The position numbers and the translations under genes are program-made. The notes beneath the pieces were generated by a model. That model had not been told where the DNA came from. It saw only the letters and a program-made list of their open reading frames with translations, and searched no databases. From Vibrio sp. RE86 (GTDB lineage: Bacteria > Pseudomonadota > Gammaproteobacteria > Enterobacterales > Vibrionaceae), in NCBI RefSeq assembly GCF_013114545.1, contig NZ_VTXI01000005.1, positions 62,001 to 126,000 on the forward strand: a stretch of DNA of 64,000 nucleotides, in the 5' to 3' direction. Shown piece after piece: positions 18,658-30,406 of this stretch (position 1 is the stretch's first letter; each line of letters starts with the position of its first letter).

Positions 18658-19305
18658 TTATTCGCCTAATAAGTAGCGACAGTCCAGTGTCAGAAATGAA
18701 ACGGTGAGTGAGCTTACTGCTGCATAAAAACCGAATTCATCTAAGTTTTGGCACTTCGCATTAAATTGAGGTACCCAGCTTAAAATACGTTCACGAATGA
18801 ATTGTTCTTGTGCCGTTAATGCGCCTTCAAGCTCTTCGTCTGTATCAGCTTGGTTAGATTTAATGATCAAGTTACCAAGAAAATCGAGTTCGATAGCGAT
18901 GTGGTCGGCAGGTTCATTCAGGTTTTTGTCTACCTCAACGCCGTGCTTTTGCATCAACTCTTCCATCTCTTTCGCTGGAGTATCGTTTAGTAATCCAGAC
19001 TTTCCAATGTAAAGAGAGGCGTAAGGCAATGCTGAGTCTTTATCTGACTTCAAGAATAGGTCACAAAAGTCAGCCGCTAATTCAAGTTGTGCATCTTCAC
19101 GATCCATCAGGCGATTAAGCGCATCTACAACACGTTCAATGGCTGGCTTCAGTTCGTCATTTTCGCCAAGCCCAGTCAAGAAAGATCGGATTTCCGGCGA
19201 ATGGTATTTGGCGATATTCTCTTCAGTCAGCTCTTTTACAAATAAGCTTGAAAGCCACCAATATATTTCTGCACGCTGTTCGTTAAATGCTTTAATCTCT
19301 TGCAT
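18658..19305 (-). CDS. torD: TorA-specific chaperone TorD
   Basis: TorD binds the Tat signal and apo-form of TMAO reductase TorA in the cytoplasm and helps insert the molybdenum cofactor before export. The protein has 215 residues, all helical, with the family motif [13 protein letters not shown] near residue 130. GGGAGT precedes the ATG. It is divergent from torR and 35 kb from torECA, unlike E. coli where torD closes the torCAD operon. A close match to a tor box lies in the shared upstream region. Confidence 0.93.
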   Translation of the reverse strand: MQEIKAFNEQRAEIYWWLSSLFVKELTEENIAKYHSPEIRSFLTGLGENDELKPAIERVVDALNRLMDREDAQLELAADFCDLFLKSDKDSALPYASLYIGKSGLLNDTPAKEMEELMQKHGVEVDKNLNEPADHIAIELDFLGNLIIKSNQADTDEELEGALTAQEQFIRERILSWVPQFNAKCQNLDEFGFYAAVSSLTVSFLTLDCRYLLGE

Positions 19306-19348
19306 CAGGTATCACTCCCAAAATAATTGGAGGTATTGTACCCAATAA

Positions 19349-19358
19349 AAATGAACAG
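19349..19358 (-). promoter_or_regulatory. Candidate TorR-binding tor box between torD and torR
   Basis: The ten bases read on the minus strand (CTGTTCATTT) differ from the E. coli tor-box consensus CTGTTCATAT at one position. The site lies 44 bases ahead of the torD start and in the region shared with torR, so it could serve activation of torD, autoregulation of torR, or both. One ten-base match in an AT-rich region is weak evidence alone. Confidence 0.35.
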
Positions 19359-19541
19359 CGATAATGCTATATATATCAAATTAAATGCAAATAAAGACGA
19401 ATGTGAATGGTGGGTTGGGAATTGTCTTGAATCAAGAAAAAATCATCTTTCTTGGTTTTAAAGTGATAAATACTAGAATTGTGACTATTTATGAATAGAA
19501 TATTAGTAAGAGCAATTCCCAATGTAAATTAAGTGGTGTAA

Positions 19542-20255
19542 ATGAGCTATCACGTACTAGTTGTAGAAGATGACGCAGTGACTCGCAGCAAGCTAGTTGG
19601 TTACTTTCAAAATGAGGGTTACCAAGTCAGCGAAGCAGAAAGCGGTGAGCAGATGCGCGCTATGCTACAAAGTAATGCGATTGACTTGGTGATGTTGGAC
19701 ATTAATCTTCCTGGTGAAGATGGCTTAATGCTAACACGCGAGCTTCGCAGTCAATCTGACATTGGAATTATCCTGGTAACAGGACGCACGGATAGCATTG
19801 ATAAAATCGTTGGTCTAGAAATGGGCGCCGACGATTATGTAACAAAACCTTTTGAACTGCGTGAGCTATTGGTTCGAGTTAAGAACTTGCTTTGGCGTAT
19901 CTCTTCTGCTCGAAATGTTTCAGGTAATGTTGAAGCAGAAAAGCAAAATGAGAACGTTGTTCGTTTCGGCGAGTGGACTTTCGATGTTCAACGCCGCGCA
20001 TTAAGTCGCAATGGTGAGCCAGTTAAGTTGACCAAGGCAGAATACGAACTTCTTGTTGCGCTGTCGTCATACCCGAATCAGGTGCTGAGCCGTGAGCGTA
20101 TCCTAAATATGATCAGTCATCGTGTTGATGCTCCAAATGATCGTACGATTGACGTTCTTATTCGTCGCATGCGCGCTAAGATGGAGTTTGATCCAAAGAA
20201 CCCACAAATCTTTGTGACAGTTCATGGCGAAGGGTACATGTTTGCGGGTGATTAA
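19542..20255 (+). CDS. torR: Response regulator TorR (OmpR family)
   Basis: TorR activates the TMAO respiration genes when phosphorylated by the sensor kinase TorS. The 237-residue protein has a receiver domain (acidic pocket E9, D10, D11; phosphorylated D53 in MLDINLPGEDG; K in YVTKPFELREL) and a C-terminal winged helix (LTKAEYELLVAL, RTIDVLIRRMRAKM). The VGIILVTGRTDSIDKIVGLEMG-like segment follows E. coli TorR more closely than ArcA. No torS gene is in the window. It is divergent from torD and ends in a strong terminator. Confidence 0.92.
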   Translation: MSYHVLVVEDDAVTRSKLVGYFQNEGYQVSEAESGEQMRAMLQSNAIDLVMLDINLPGEDGLMLTRELRSQSDIGIILVTGRTDSIDKIVGLEMGADDYVTKPFELRELLVRVKNLLWRISSARNVSGNVEAEKQNENVVRFGEWTFDVQRRALSRNGEPVKLTKAEYELLVALSSYPNQVLSRERILNMISHRVDAPNDRTIDVLIRRMRAKMEFDPKNPQIFVTVHGEGYMFAGD

Positions 20256-20281
20256 TACGCATCAACCTTTATTGTGATTAT

Positions 20282-20313
20282 AAAAATACCGAGGCATGCC
20301 TCGGTATTTTTTT
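20282..20313. terminator. Bidirectional terminator between torR and elyC
   Basis: AAAATACCGAGGC and GCCTCGGTATTTTTTT form a long perfect stem between two convergent genes. Confidence 0.9.
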
Positions 20314-20327
20314 GTCTGGAGCCTAAG

Positions 20328-21131
20328 TTAAAGCTTAGAGTCTCCGGCTTGAATACTTTTCTCTTCGTAGTCAGACGCCCAGTCGCGAAGCGTTTGCCAC
20401 ATACGTCCTAACGTTTCATGCCAGTAGCGTTCGGTTTGCTCTAAGTAAACAGCTTTGGGTGTGTATTTAGCCCAAGCTTGTGTAACCTTGTCATGAGCTA
20501 GGTAGTTAGTAGGAGCTGGGTAAGGTTTAAGCCCAGCAGAATGGAACTCGTTGAGCGCACGTGTCATATGGCTAGCCGACGTTACTACAACCAGTTTCTT
20601 TGTTGATACAAAAGCGGCTGCTTGTCTTGCTTCCTCCCAAGTATCTTTTGCTGTTTCTAATAAGATAATGTCAGATTTAGAAACGCCCAGCGCAAGCGCG
20701 ACTTTCGCCATCATTCGAGCATTACTTACTTCTGAACCCCCAGAATAACCAGATAAGATGAGTTTCGCACCTGGGTAGATACGCATAATGCGAATGCCTT
20801 CAGCCAAACGCATTAATCCGGTTCGACTTAGTTCAGAGGTTGGTGGGATCTTATCATCTACCACATGGCCACTTCCTAATACCATGACATAGTCGATCGA
20901 TTCGTCGACGGGGAAGAAGGCTGAATATTGGCGCTCAAGTGGCATCAATAAGCGGGATGATACAGGTTGGAATGCAATGAGAAAAATGCCGATGAAAGAG
21001 AATAGAACAACAAAACATCCACTTTTTTGCTTGCGTGTGAACATGATCAGCATTAGGCCAAACAGACCGATGATTAACATCGCTGGTAGTGGCATTAGCA
21101 GAGAGGACACAACTTTTTTCAGCTCAAACAT
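20328..21131 (-). CDS. elyC: Envelope biogenesis factor ElyC (DUF218/YdcF family)
   Basis: This is an inner-membrane protein of 267 residues with two N-terminal membrane helices (near residues 12-31 and 39-56) and a periplasmic DUF218 domain starting at DYVMVLGSG. The domain shows the family blocks SGYSGGSEVSNARMM and VVVTSASHMTRALNEF. In E. coli ElyC is needed for cell-envelope integrity and peptidoglycan synthesis at low temperature, and lies beside cmoM-mukFEB exactly as here, though on the opposite strand in this window. A second DUF218 protein is encoded near 49.5 kb. Confidence 0.9.
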   Translation of the reverse strand: MFELKKVVSSLLMPLPAMLIIGLFGLMLIMFTRKQKSGCFVVLFSFIGIFLIAFQPVSSRLLMPLERQYSAFFPVDESIDYVMVLGSGHVVDDKIPPTSELSRTGLMRLAEGIRIMRIYPGAKLILSGYSGGSEVSNARMMAKVALALGVSKSDIILLETAKDTWEEARQAAAFVSTKKLVVVTSASHMTRALNEFHSAGLKPYPAPTNYLAHDKVTQAWAKYTPKAVYLEQTERYWHETLGRMWQTLRDWASDYEEKSIQAGDSKL

Positions 21132-21244
21132 ACTAAATAGTCCGAAAAAACATCAATTGATTATATTTTAAGAGAAAGCCTCTTTATTCCTGCCTTTCTT
21201 GTGACAGAATAGCGGCACGATTAGACATCATAACTCAAGCTGCT

Positions 21245-22036
21245 GTGACTGAAGACCGCAATTTCGACGATATTGCCCACAAATTTGCAAAAAATATTTA
21301 CGGCTCTGACAAAGGTGAGATTCGCCAAGTCATTGTCTGGGAAGACCTTGAACAAGTTATAGACACTGTTGATGGGGTAAATCGACAACTTAACATCCTT
21401 GATGCGGGTGGTGGTTTAGCACAAATGTCGCAAAAGCTTGCCAAACTCGGACATCATATATCGTTATGTGATCTATCTTCTGAAATGCTGCAATTAGCAG
21501 AGCAGGATATTGCAAATAACAACCTGCTTGAGCAGTATCGCTTCATTCATTCTCCTGTTCAATCCATTGACGAGCACTTAGACAGTCAAGTGGACGTCGT
21601 GCTGTTTCATGCGGTCATGGAGTGGTTGGGCGACCCTAAACCCGCTCTTGAAAAGGTTCTTGAACAGGTGAAACCGGGTGGCGTGGCATCCATCATGTTC
21701 TACAACCATCATGGTTTGGTTTACAAAAATGTGGTTTGTGGCAATATCCCTCATGTAATAAACGGAATGCCACACCGAAAAAGATTTAAGTTACAGCCTC
21801 AAAAAGGGTTAAAGCCAGAAGAGGTCTATGAATGGATCGAAGACGCTGGTTTCACGATTTGTGGTAAGTCTGGTATTCGATGCTTCAGTGACTACATAGG
21901 CAATATGGAGTACATGGGCGACTACCAGTATGAAGATGTGTTGGCCCTGGAAAGACAATTGTGCAGACAAGAGCCATACCTCTCATTAGGTCGATACATA
22001 CACGTATGGGCACAAAAGAAAGAAAAGCAGGATTAA
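21245..22036 (+). CDS. cmoM: tRNA 5-carboxymethoxyuridine methyltransferase
   Basis: CmoM (formerly SmtA) uses S-adenosylmethionine to methylate the carboxyl of cmo5U34 in tRNAs, giving mcmo5U. The 263-residue protein has the Rossmann glycine motif [11 protein letters not shown], a DLSSEML acidic loop and the family tail [10 protein letters not shown]. The start is GTG at 21245, which gives the family N-terminus ([18 protein letters not shown]). It is separated from mukF by one base and leads the cmoM-mukFEB operon. CmoA and CmoB, which make its substrate, are 15 kb downstream. Confidence 0.93.
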   Translation: MTEDRNFDDIAHKFAKNIYGSDKGEIRQVIVWEDLEQVIDTVDGVNRQLNILDAGGGLAQMSQKLAKLGHHISLCDLSSEMLQLAEQDIANNNLLEQYRFIHSPVQSIDEHLDSQVDVVLFHAVMEWLGDPKPALEKVLEQVKPGGVASIMFYNHHGLVYKNVVCGNIPHVINGMPHRKRFKLQPQKGLKPEEVYEWIEDAGFTICGKSGIRCFSDYIGNMEYMGDYQYEDVLALERQLCRQEPYLSLGRYIHVWAQKKEKQD

Positions 22037-22037
22037 C

Positions 22038-23375
22038 ATGAGTGAGATGACTCTAAATGCTGCAGAACAGCCAATCGATGAATTGGTTGGTTGGGTAAAG
22101 CAGCATGACTTCTCATTGAACTTGAGTACAGAGAGACTGGCGTTCTTAATTGCCATCGCTGTATTGAGTAATGAAAGGTTTGATGAAGAGCTAGGAGAGG
22201 GCGAACTGCACGACGCATTCACGATTGTCACTCGATTATTCGAAGAGACTGGAGATGCATCGGCATTTCGTGCCAATAATGCGATAAACGAAATGGTAAA
22301 ACAGCGATTGATTAGCCGTTTTACGAGTGAAGTTACCGACGGCGCGAGCATTTACCGCCTTTCTCCACTAGCGATTGGTATTACGGATTACTACGTGCGT
22401 CATAGAGAGTTCTCAAGGCTTAAACTCTCTATTCAGCTATCGATGGTTGCTGATGAAATGGCGAAGGCGATTGAGTCTGCACGTCAAGGTGGAACGCCTG
22501 GCCATTGGCGCAAAAACGTTTACGGCGTATTGAAGTATTCTGTTGGAGAGATTTTTGACCAAATCGATCTTAACCAGCGCGTAATGGACGAACAGCAGCA
22601 ATCGGTTAAATTGCAAATCGCTGAGTTACTGAATAAAGATTGGCGTGATGCAATCAATAACTGTGAATCTCTGTTGTCGGAAACCTCAAATACGTTGAAA
22701 GAGCTGCAAGATACTCTTCAAGCAGCAGGCGATGAACTGCAAACGCAGATTCTCGATATCCAAGAGTTGGTTTATGGCGATGATGAACTTGAATTCATTG
22801 CTGAGACCTTGTTTGGCCTACAGATGAAACTGGACCGCATTACCAGTTGGGGGCAGCAAGCGATCGACCTTTGGATTGGCTACGACCGTCACGTTCATAA
22901 GTTTATCCGTACTGCGATTGATATGGACAAGAACCGCGCCTTTAGCACACGTCTGCGTCAATCAGTAAAAGATTATTTCGATATGCCTTGGTATCTGACT
23001 TACGCAGATGCTGAGCGTCTCACCGATCTTCGTGATGAAGCTCTGGTACTCCGTGACGATGAAGTGACTGGACAAGTACCTTTAGAAGTTGAATACGAAG
23101 AGTTCCAACAGGTCAATGATGAGCTGTCTGAGCGAATTGGTTCCATGCTAAAAGTTCATAAAGAACAGGGCGCACCAATCGATCTGGGACTTGTGCTTCG
23201 CGATTACTTAGCGCAACACCCACATACTCATCATTTTGATTTAGCACGAATTGTTATCGACCAAGCAGTACGTCTAGGCTATTCAGAGTCTGACTACCAA
23301 GCGATTCAGCCAGATTGGCAGGCGATCAACGATCATGGTGCAAAGGTACAAGCAAATGTCATCGACCGATATTAA
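22038..23375 (+). CDS. mukF: Chromosome partition protein MukF (kleisin)
   Basis: MukF is the kleisin of the MukBEF condensin that folds and segregates the chromosome. The 445-residue protein has an N-terminal winged-helix dimerisation domain, a central helical bundle, an acidic linker ([18 protein letters not shown]) and a C-terminal winged helix that contacts the MukB head. AGGA precedes the ATG. It starts one base after cmoM and overlaps mukE by 20 bases, so translation is coupled. Confidence 0.97.
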   Translation: MSEMTLNAAEQPIDELVGWVKQHDFSLNLSTERLAFLIAIAVLSNERFDEELGEGELHDAFTIVTRLFEETGDASAFRANNAINEMVKQRLISRFTSEVTDGASIYRLSPLAIGITDYYVRHREFSRLKLSIQLSMVADEMAKAIESARQGGTPGHWRKNVYGVLKYSVGEIFDQIDLNQRVMDEQQQSVKLQIAELLNKDWRDAINNCESLLSETSNTLKELQDTLQAAGDELQTQILDIQELVYGDDELEFIAETLFGLQMKLDRITSWGQQAIDLWIGYDRHVHKFIRTAIDMDKNRAFSTRLRQSVKDYFDMPWYLTYADAERLTDLRDEALVLRDDEVTGQVPLEVEYEEFQQVNDELSERIGSMLKVHKEQGAPIDLGLVLRDYLAQHPHTHHFDLARIVIDQAVRLGYSESDYQAIQPDWQAINDHGAKVQANVIDRY

Positions 23376-24081
23376 TGATTACATGTCAGATAAACTGGCA
23401 AAAGCAATTTCAAACCCTCTGTTCCCAGCGCTAGATAGCATGTTGCGAGCAGGGCGTCATATCTCAAGTGAAGATCTTGATAACCACGCTCTACTATCAG
23501 ACTTCGAAATCGAACTGTCGTCTTTTTATCAGCGCTACAACACTGAGCTAGTGAAAGCACCTGAAGGGTTCTTCTATCTACGACCACGCTCGACGTCATT
23601 GATTGGCCGAAGTGTGTTATCTGAGCTCGATATGCTAGTGGGTAAGGTACTTTGTTTCCTTTACCTAAGTCCTGAGCGTTTGGCTCATGAAGGCATCTTC
23701 ACCAACCAAGAGTTGTATGAAGAATTGATTGCTCTTGCGGATGAAAGCAAACTTATGAAGCTTGTGACTAACCGTGCAACGGGCTCAGACCTAGATAAAG
23801 AAAAACTGTTTGAAAAAGTACGTACGTCGCTACGTCGTCTGCGCCGCTTGGGTATGATCATCAACATCGGTGAAACAGGCAAATTCAGTATCAGTGAATC
23901 TGTTTTCCGTTTTGGTGCGGATGTGCGTGTGGGTGACGACATGCGTGAAGCACAGCTGCGCTTGATTCGTGATGGTGAAGCGGTTGTTCACACGAAAGAA
24001 CCAAGCCAAGGTAACTTGCTAGAACAAGATACGAACGAAGAAAAAGCCGAAGATGAAATGATAGAAGAAGGTGAAGCATGA
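23356..24081 (+). CDS. mukE: Chromosome partition protein MukE
   Basis: MukE is the winged-helix partner of MukF in condensin. The protein has 241 residues from the ATG at 23356, chosen for AAAGG nine bases upstream and the family start MSSTDI. Conserved blocks are [33 protein letters not shown] and [12 protein letters not shown]. The C-terminal tail is acidic ([14 protein letters not shown]). It overlaps mukF at the front and shares ATGA with mukB at the end. Confidence 0.96.
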   Translation: MSSTDINDYMSDKLAKAISNPLFPALDSMLRAGRHISSEDLDNHALLSDFEIELSSFYQRYNTELVKAPEGFFYLRPRSTSLIGRSVLSELDMLVGKVLCFLYLSPERLAHEGIFTNQELYEELIALADESKLMKLVTNRATGSDLDKEKLFEKVRTSLRRLRRLGMIINIGETGKFSISESVFRFGADVRVGDDMREAQLRLIRDGEAVVHTKEPSQGNLLEQDTNEEKAEDEMIEEGEA

Positions 24082-27000
24082 TTGAACGAGGTAAATATCA
24101 ATCGTTAACCATGGTCAACTGGAACGGCTTCTTTGCACGTACTTTTGATATTGATGGACTAGTTACAACGTTATCTGGTGGTAATGGTGCCGGTAAGTCG
24201 ACCACAATGGCCGCGTTTATTACCGCTCTAATTCCAGATCAAACGCTACTTCACTTCCGTAACACCACTGAGGCGGGCAGTAGCCAATCATCACGTGATA
24301 AAGGCCTTTACGGTAAGCTTCAAGCGGGTGCGTGTTACGCTGCGCTGGATGTTGTGAATTCACGCAATCAACGTTTACTGTTCGCAGTTAAGCTTCAGCA
24401 AGTTGCAGGTCGTGACAAGAAAGTGGATATCAAACCGTTTGTTATCCAAGGCCTACCAAGTCATGTCAAACCGACAGATATACTGATTGAAAGTGTATCG
24501 GCGACGCAAGCACGTGTTCGTCAAATTAATGAAGTAAAAGAAGCCATCGGTGAGTTTGAAGGCGTTCAGTTTAAAGCGTTCTCTTCGATTGTTGATTACC
24601 ACTCACAAATGTTTGAGTTCGGTGTTATTCCTAAGAAACTTCGCAACTCAAGTGACCGTTCTAAGTTCTACCGTCTGATTGAAGCATCGCTTTACGGTGG
24701 TATTTCAAGTGCGATTACTCGCTCTCTACGCGACTACCTACTGCCACAAAATGGCGGAGTGAAGAAAGCGTTCCAAGATATGGAATCGGCGCTGCGTGAA
24801 AACCGCATGACACTTGAGGCGATCAAAACTACCCAAGCTGACCGTGATCTGTTTAAACATTTGATTACTGAGTCAACGAATTACGTTGCTGCCGATTACA
24901 TGCGCCATGCGAATGATCGCCGTAACAAACTAGATAAAACATTGTCACTGCGCTCAGAACTGTTTGGTTCGCGAGAAACGCTACTAGAGCAGAACAACCT
25001 ACTTAACCGCGTTCAAGAAGAGCTCGAACTGTTAGTTGAATCTGAGTCTTCGTTAGAGCAAGACTACCAAGCGGCGTCTGACCACTTGCAGCTTGTACAA
25101 AACGCGCTGCGTCAGCAAGAGAAGATCGAACGCTATCAAGAAGACCTTGAAGAGCTCCAAGAGCGTCTTGAAGAACAGATGATGGTCGTTGAAGAAGCGC
25201 AAGAACGTGTTCTGATGATGGAAGAGCAAGCGACGGTTTCTGAAGAAGAAGTCGATAGCTTGAAGAGCCAACTTGCAGACTACCAACAGGCTTTGGATGT
25301 TCAACAGACTCGTGCACTTCAGTACCAGCAAGCGGTTCAAGCGTTAGAGAAGGCTAAGCAACTTCTGGATGATGACAGCTTAACAGCAGAATCAGCACAG
25401 ACACTCGTTGCCCTGCTGAAGTCGCAAGAAGCAGAAAGCACAACAGAGCTGCTTTCTATTAAGCATAAGTTGGATCTTTCTTCAGCGGCAGCTGAACAGT
25501 TTGAAACTGCGTTTAAGTTAGTGAAACAAGTGGTTGGCGAAGTTGATCGCCAGCAAGCGGCTTCATCAGCGAAGTCAGCGATTCAACAAGGTCGAGATGC
25601 ACAACATGTTGTTCAAAACGAACAACAGTGGCGAGCGCAACATCGTGATGTAGAGCGTCGCTTACTCAAACAGCATCAAACTCAAGAGCTTGTTTCTGAG
25701 TACCAGAAGCAGCATCACGTTGATCTTGTTGATGAGCTTTCGTTTGAGCAAGAGCGTGAGCGTCATGCTTTGCAGATTGAATCGTTAGAGATGTCGCAAG
25801 AAGAGCTGCGCGAACAGCGAAGTGAGCAACGTCGCCTAGAGCAAGACGCAAACTCTGAAATCAGCAAGCTTGAAGCTATCGCACCGACGTGGATTGCAGC
25901 ACATGATGCGCTTGAAACGCTGCGTGAGCAAAGTGATGCTGATCTAGTAGATAGCCAAGCGGTTATGAGCCAAATGCAAGTGGTGCTGGAAGATGAGAAG
26001 CAGCAATCATTAGCGAAAGACAAATTGGCTGAGCGCCGGACACAACTTGAAGGTGAGATTGAGCGTTTAGCATCGCCAGGTGGTTCAAATGACCCTCGTC
26101 TTAAAGGCTTAGCGGATACGTTAGGTGGTGTACTTCTATCTGAGATCTACGACGACATCACTATCGACGATGCGCCTTACTTCAGTGCAATGTACGGTCC
26201 AGCACGTCATGCCATTGTAGTTTCAGATCTGTCAGACATCGAAGAGAAGTTGGTAGAGCTGGATGATTGTCCTGAAGATCTCTACATCATTGAAGGCGAT
26301 ATTGATGCCTTTGATGACAGTTCATTTGATGCGGAAGAGCTAGAAGGCGCAGTGTGTGTTCGTATGAACGCCCGCCAAATGCGTTACTCTCGACTGCCTG
26401 AAATTCCACTGTTTGGCCGTGCAGCACGTGAGCAGCGTTTAGAGCTACTTCGCGCTGAACGTGATGAAGTGGTGGAGCAACACGCAAAAGCTGCTTTCGA
26501 TTCACAAAAGCTGCAGCGCCTATACCAAGCGTTCAATAACTTTGTTGCTAAACATATTCAAGTGGCCTTTGAATCCGATCCTGAACAAGCTCTGACGAAC
26601 ATTCGTGAAAAACGCAATCAAGTCGTGCGTCTGTTGTCAGAGATGGATGCAAAAGAGCAGCAGCAACGTAGTCAGTTACTGGCAAGTAAGCAAGCATTAA
26701 GCGCACTAGATAAGATCGCACCAAACATGGCGTTGATTGAAGATGATGCGTTAGCGGCTCAATTTGAAGAACTAGAGCAGAGCATGGCAAAGCTAACGGA
26801 AGCGAAAGCGTTCGTTGCCAACCATGGTAAAGCACTCAATGAGCTTGAGAAGATCGTTTCAGCGCTAGATGCTGACCCAGAGCAGTTTGATGTTCTGGAA
26901 GCCAACTACAAGCAAGCGGACGAAAACCTACAAGCGCTTAAGAAGCAGATCTTCGCTGTATCTGATCTTGTAGAACGTCGCCACTACTTTGCGTACTCAG

Positions 27001-28535
27001 ATTCCGTTGACTTGTTGAACAAGAGTAGTGAACTGAGCGAACAGCTTAAATCTAAGCTCGTCGAAGCTGAACGAACTCGTACACGCTCGCGTGATGAACT
27101 CAAGCAAGCACAAGGCCAGATGAACCAGTACAACCAAGTATTGGCGTCATTGAAGAGTTCGCATCAAGCTAAGCTAGAAACGGTTCAAGAGTTTAAACAA
27201 GAGCTGCAAGAGTACGGCGTAACGGCAGATGAAGGTGCGGCAGAGCGTGCAATGCGTCGACGTGATGAACTACAAGAGCGTTTGCACACTTCACGTACAC
27301 GTAAGAGTGAATACGAGCGTACGATTACCTCGACTGAACTCGAGATGAAAGCATTGGCGAAGCGCCTCAAGAAAGTTCAGAAAGAGTACGTTGAACTTCG
27401 TACATTTGTCGTTGCTGCTAAAGCGGGTTGGTGCTCTGTATTGCGTTTAGCGCGTGAGAACGATGTTGAACGTCGTCTGCACAAGCGTGAATTGGCTTAC
27501 ATGTCTGACAATGAGTTGCGCTCAATGTCGGATAAATCATTAGGTGCGCTGCGTCTTGCAGTCGCTGACAATGATGACCTGAGAGATGCATTGCGTCTGT
27601 CGGAAGACAACGCACGACCAGAACGTAAAGTATTGTTCTACATCGCTGTTTACCAGCATCTACGCGAACGTATTCGCCAAGATATCATTCGCACTGACGA
27701 TCCAGTCGAAGCAATTGAAGAGATGGAAGTAGAACTAGCGCGTCTAACAGAAGAACTAACTCAACGTGAAAACCGTCTAGCAATCAGTTCTGAGTCAGTA
27801 GCAAGCATCATTAAGAAGACGATTCAACGTGAGCAAAACCGTATTCGTATGCTGAACCAAGGCCTATCGAATATTTCATTTGGTCAGGTGAAAGGTGTTC
27901 GTCTGAACGTGAAGATCCGCGAGAGCCATGAAGTGCTACTTAATGGATTGTCAGCGCAGCAAGAACAGCACAAAGATCTGTTTGAGTCTTCACGCTTTAC
28001 GTTCTCTGAGGCGATGGCGAAGTTGTTCCAACGTGTAAACCCACATATCGATATGGGTCAACGTTCACCACAGGTTCTGGGTGAAGAGCTACTCGACTAC
28101 CGTAACTACCTAGAACTCAGCGTAGAAGTGAACCGTGGTTCTGATGGCTGGTTACAAGCAGAATCTGGTGCACTCTCTACTGGTGAAGCAATTGGTACTG
28201 GCCAGTCGATCTTATTGATGGTGGTACAGAGTTGGGAAGAAGAATCTCGCCGACTACGAAGTAAAGACATTGTACCGTGTCGTTTGTTGTTCCTCGATGA
28301 GGCCGCGCGACTGGATGCTAAGTCTATCTCAACCCTGTTTGAGTTGTGTGATCGTCTGGATATGCAACTTCTGATTGCTGCGCCAGAGAATATCAGCCCA
28401 GAGAAAGGGACAACCTACAAATTGGTACGTAAAGTGTTTAAAGACCATGAGCATGTACACGTTGTAGGTCTGCGTGGCTTTGGCCAAGAGAAAAAACAGA
28501 ATAGTGAGATTCAGCAGCTAGTCGAAGAACTCTGA
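24078..28535 (+). CDS. mukB: Chromosome partition protein MukB (SMC-like ATPase)
   Basis: MukB is the SMC-like ATPase of condensin. It has 1485 residues, the normal length. The Walker A motif GGNGAGKS is at residues 34-41. Two long coiled-coil arms rich in Q, E and L flank a hinge around residues 660-790. The C-terminal head carries the signature [17 protein letters not shown] and Walker [12 protein letters not shown]. Its ATGA start overlaps the mukE stop. A strong terminator follows. Presence of MukBEF instead of Smc-ScpAB fits enterics, Vibrio and Pasteurella relatives. Confidence 0.98.
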   Translation: MIERGKYQSLTMVNWNGFFARTFDIDGLVTTLSGGNGAGKSTTMAAFITALIPDQTLLHFRNTTEAGSSQSSRDKGLYGKLQAGACYAALDVVNSRNQRLLFAVKLQQVAGRDKKVDIKPFVIQGLPSHVKPTDILIESVSATQARVRQINEVKEAIGEFEGVQFKAFSSIVDYHSQMFEFGVIPKKLRNSSDRSKFYRLIEASLYGGISSAITRSLRDYLLPQNGGVKKAFQDMESALRENRMTLEAIKTTQADRDLFKHLITESTNYVAADYMRHANDRRNKLDKTLSLRSELFGSRETLLEQNNLLNRVQEELELLVESESSLEQDYQAASDHLQLVQNALRQQEKIERYQEDLEELQERLEEQMMVVEEAQERVLMMEEQATVSEEEVDSLKSQLADYQQALDVQQTRALQYQQAVQALEKAKQLLDDDSLTAESAQTLVALLKSQEAESTTELLSIKHKLDLSSAAAEQFETAFKLVKQVVGEVDRQQAASSAKSAIQQGRDAQHVVQNEQQWRAQHRDVERRLLKQHQTQELVSEYQKQHHVDLVDELSFEQERERHALQIESLEMSQEELREQRSEQRRLEQDANSEISKLEAIAPTWIAAHDALETLREQSDADLVDSQAVMSQMQVVLEDEKQQSLAKDKLAERRTQLEGEIERLASPGGSNDPRLKGLADTLGGVLLSEIYDDITIDDAPYFSAMYGPARHAIVVSDLSDIEEKLVELDDCPEDLYIIEGDIDAFDDSSFDAEELEGAVCVRMNARQMRYSRLPEIPLFGRAAREQRLELLRAERDEVVEQHAKAAFDSQKLQRLYQAFNNFVAKHIQVAFESDPEQALTNIREKRNQVVRLLSEMDAKEQQQRSQLLASKQALSALDKIAPNMALIEDDALAAQFEELEQSMAKLTEAKAFVANHGKALNELEKIVSALDADPEQFDVLEANYKQADENLQALKKQIFAVSDLVERRHYFAYSDSVDLLNKSSELSEQLKSKLVEAERTRTRSRDELKQAQGQMNQYNQVLASLKSSHQAKLETVQEFKQELQEYGVTADEGAAERAMRRRDELQERLHTSRTRKSEYERTITSTELEMKALAKRLKKVQKEYVELRTFVVAAKAGWCSVLRLARENDVERRLHKRELAYMSDNELRSMSDKSLGALRLAVADNDDLRDALRLSEDNARPERKVLFYIAVYQHLRERIRQDIIRTDDPVEAIEEMEVELARLTEELTQRENRLAISSESVASIIKKTIQREQNRIRMLNQGLSNISFGQVKGVRLNVKIRESHEVLLNGLSAQQEQHKDLFESSRFTFSEAMAKLFQRVNPHIDMGQRSPQVLGEELLDYRNYLELSVEVNRGSDGWLQAESGALSTGEAIGTGQSILLMVVQSWEEESRRLRSKDIVPCRLLFLDEAARLDAKSISTLFELCDRLDMQLLIAAPENISPEKGTTYKLVRKVFKDHEHVHVVGLRGFGQEKKQNSEIQQLVEEL

Positions 28536-28555
28536 TTCAACCTTAAGCGTTAATA

Positions 28556-28587
28556 AAAACCTCATCAAATTTGATGAGGTTTTTTTA
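28556..28587 (+). terminator. Intrinsic terminator after mukB
   Basis: AAAACCTCATCAAA and TTTGATGAGGTTTTTTT form a perfect stem, about 20 bases past the mukB stop. Confidence 0.9.
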
Positions 28588-28758
28588 TGGATGCGATACA
28601 GCGTAATAAGTGATTGTTGACTATGGAGTTGATAGCAAATTGTTGTCATTTTTATAGTTGAACTTCCGAAATAAGGTAAATGTTCAGTTTTATTAATTTG
28701 CAAATGGTATGGTGTATGGTATGTTGTAACTGGTTTAACGGAATAACATATAGTAACT

Positions 28759-30381
28759 ATGCATATCACAATTCGCCTAATTTCATTCTGCTTACTGGCT
28801 TTTGGCTTATTTGGTTCAACATTTTATATGTATGAACAGCTAGGCAAAAAGGTGACTTCAGATTTAACGGACATAAAAGAAGTTGTCTTCCCAGCGACGC
28901 AAAAAAGCATTGAGATTATGAGCTTACTTGTCCACTACGATCAACAGATGAACCAAGCGGTGATCCTTGCTGAAGAAGAGAACTTTGAGAATGCTCAGCA
29001 AGTGTATGTTGAATTAGTTGAGGCGCTTACTCAGTTAACTTTGATCACTCAAAGTGGAGAGACCAGCAGAATCGTCGAGTTGAAACAAGAGATCGAAAAG
29101 TTTCACGCCAACACATCCAGCATTGTGATGGAGTTTATCGATGGGACAGACAATCTCGAGCAACTTGGAAAACGAGCAAAACAAAATGCTGCTCATTTTG
29201 ATAGCTTGACTCACGAGGTAGAAAGCCTTGTAAAAGGGTACGAGCTGACGATGGAGAACATTGCTACCGAAAGTAATACCTTTATCGACGCTGAACACAT
29301 CACATTTCTTTATATCAGTGCCTTTGGTGCTTTGGGGCTGATTATCTTTGCTTTCTATTCTGCATTAACGGGTTATCGCCTGCAGCGCGATATCATTGCA
29401 GTAGCAAGTTCTCTTGAGAAATTCGCTTCCGGCGAAGGGGACTTGAGTTCACGCCTTGATTTTGATGGACAAGGAGAGGTTCGTGAACTGGTGGAGAACT
29501 TCAACAGCTTCATTGGCATCCTTGAGCGCAATATCAAAACAACTCGAAACGAAGTATCGCACCTTATTTCAATCAGCGAACGACTTGTTGAATTCAGTGA
29601 AGGTAGTCGTGCGTTGACTGAAGAGCAACAGCAGACAATAGGTGAGACATTACGCAACGTGTCGGAGCTTATTGCAGGAGTTAACACCATATCGACCAGT
29701 GCGCATGAAGCGTCTATGGAAGCGTCTGAAGCGCGAGATCGGGTTCGAATTAGTCATGAAACGGTTATTGACTCTGTTAACTCCTTTGAGTCCTTAGCAC
29801 AGGACGTTGAACAGACCGCTAATGTTGTGAATCAACTCGTTGAGTACTCAGCGAAAGTGGGGGGCGCGGTTAATACCATTGGTGAAATCGCAGAACAAAC
29901 CAATCTTCTAGCTTTAAACGCAGCGATCGAAGCCGCACGTGCTGGCGAGCAAGGGCGTGGTTTTGCTGTTGTGGCTGATGAAGTAAGGCAGCTAGCTTCG
30001 AGGACCCAAGAATCAACGTCATCGATTCGTGACATGCTTGCTGAGCTTCAATCTGTTTCGGACAACGCTTCGGTCTCAATGAAGCATGGTGTAACGAAAG
30101 CTAACCAAGGCGCAGAACAGTCGAAGCAAGTGCTAGATGCACTAAACGAAGTAACAGGTAAAGTACAGCTAATGAGTGACCTCAATAGCAGTATTGCTGC
30201 TGCAGCCGAGCAGCAAAGAGTGAATTCGGCCAACGCAGAGAACGGACTGGCTGGTGTTGAAGCTCAATCAGCTACCGCAACTGAAAAGGCAGGGAGTCTA
30301 TTTACCCTGTCGAATGAAATAGAAGAAATTACCACTAAACTGCATTCAGTTATTAAGCAGTTTAAGGTGAGCAATCAATAA
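28759..30381 (+). CDS. Methyl-accepting chemotaxis protein
   Basis: This is a transmembrane chemoreceptor of 540 residues. A helix near residues 5-25 and another near 183-205 bracket a helical periplasmic sensor of about 155 residues, resembling a four-helix-bundle type. A HAMP-like linker ([18 protein letters not shown]) follows, then the signalling coiled coil with the invariant tip [20 protein letters not shown] and [12 protein letters not shown]. There is no C-terminal NWETF-type pentapeptide. A porin and a small periplasmic protein follow at 25 and 11 bases, so the three are probably one operon and may share a ligand. Confidence 0.93.
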   Translation: MHITIRLISFCLLAFGLFGSTFYMYEQLGKKVTSDLTDIKEVVFPATQKSIEIMSLLVHYDQQMNQAVILAEEENFENAQQVYVELVEALTQLTLITQSGETSRIVELKQEIEKFHANTSSIVMEFIDGTDNLEQLGKRAKQNAAHFDSLTHEVESLVKGYELTMENIATESNTFIDAEHITFLYISAFGALGLIIFAFYSALTGYRLQRDIIAVASSLEKFASGEGDLSSRLDFDGQGEVRELVENFNSFIGILERNIKTTRNEVSHLISISERLVEFSEGSRALTEEQQQTIGETLRNVSELIAGVNTISTSAHEASMEASEARDRVRISHETVIDSVNSFESLAQDVEQTANVVNQLVEYSAKVGGAVNTIGEIAEQTNLLALNAAIEAARAGEQGRGFAVVADEVRQLASRTQESTSSIRDMLAELQSVSDNASVSMKHGVTKANQGAEQSKQVLDALNEVTGKVQLMSDLNSSIAAAAEQQRVNSANAENGLAGVEAQSATATEKAGSLFTLSNEIEEITTKLHSVIKQFKVSNQ

Positions 30382-30406
30382 TAGAACTATAAACAGTGGA
30401 TGTTTT

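Noticed and set aside
25003..27615. Several minus-strand open frames inside mukB
   Set aside because: They are antisense shadows of the coiled-coil coding sequence, with no independent support.
28700..28725. Short direct repeat GGTATGGTGTATGGTATG before the chemoreceptor
   Set aside because: It is a short imperfect repeat in AT-rich sequence with no matching protein site that I know.
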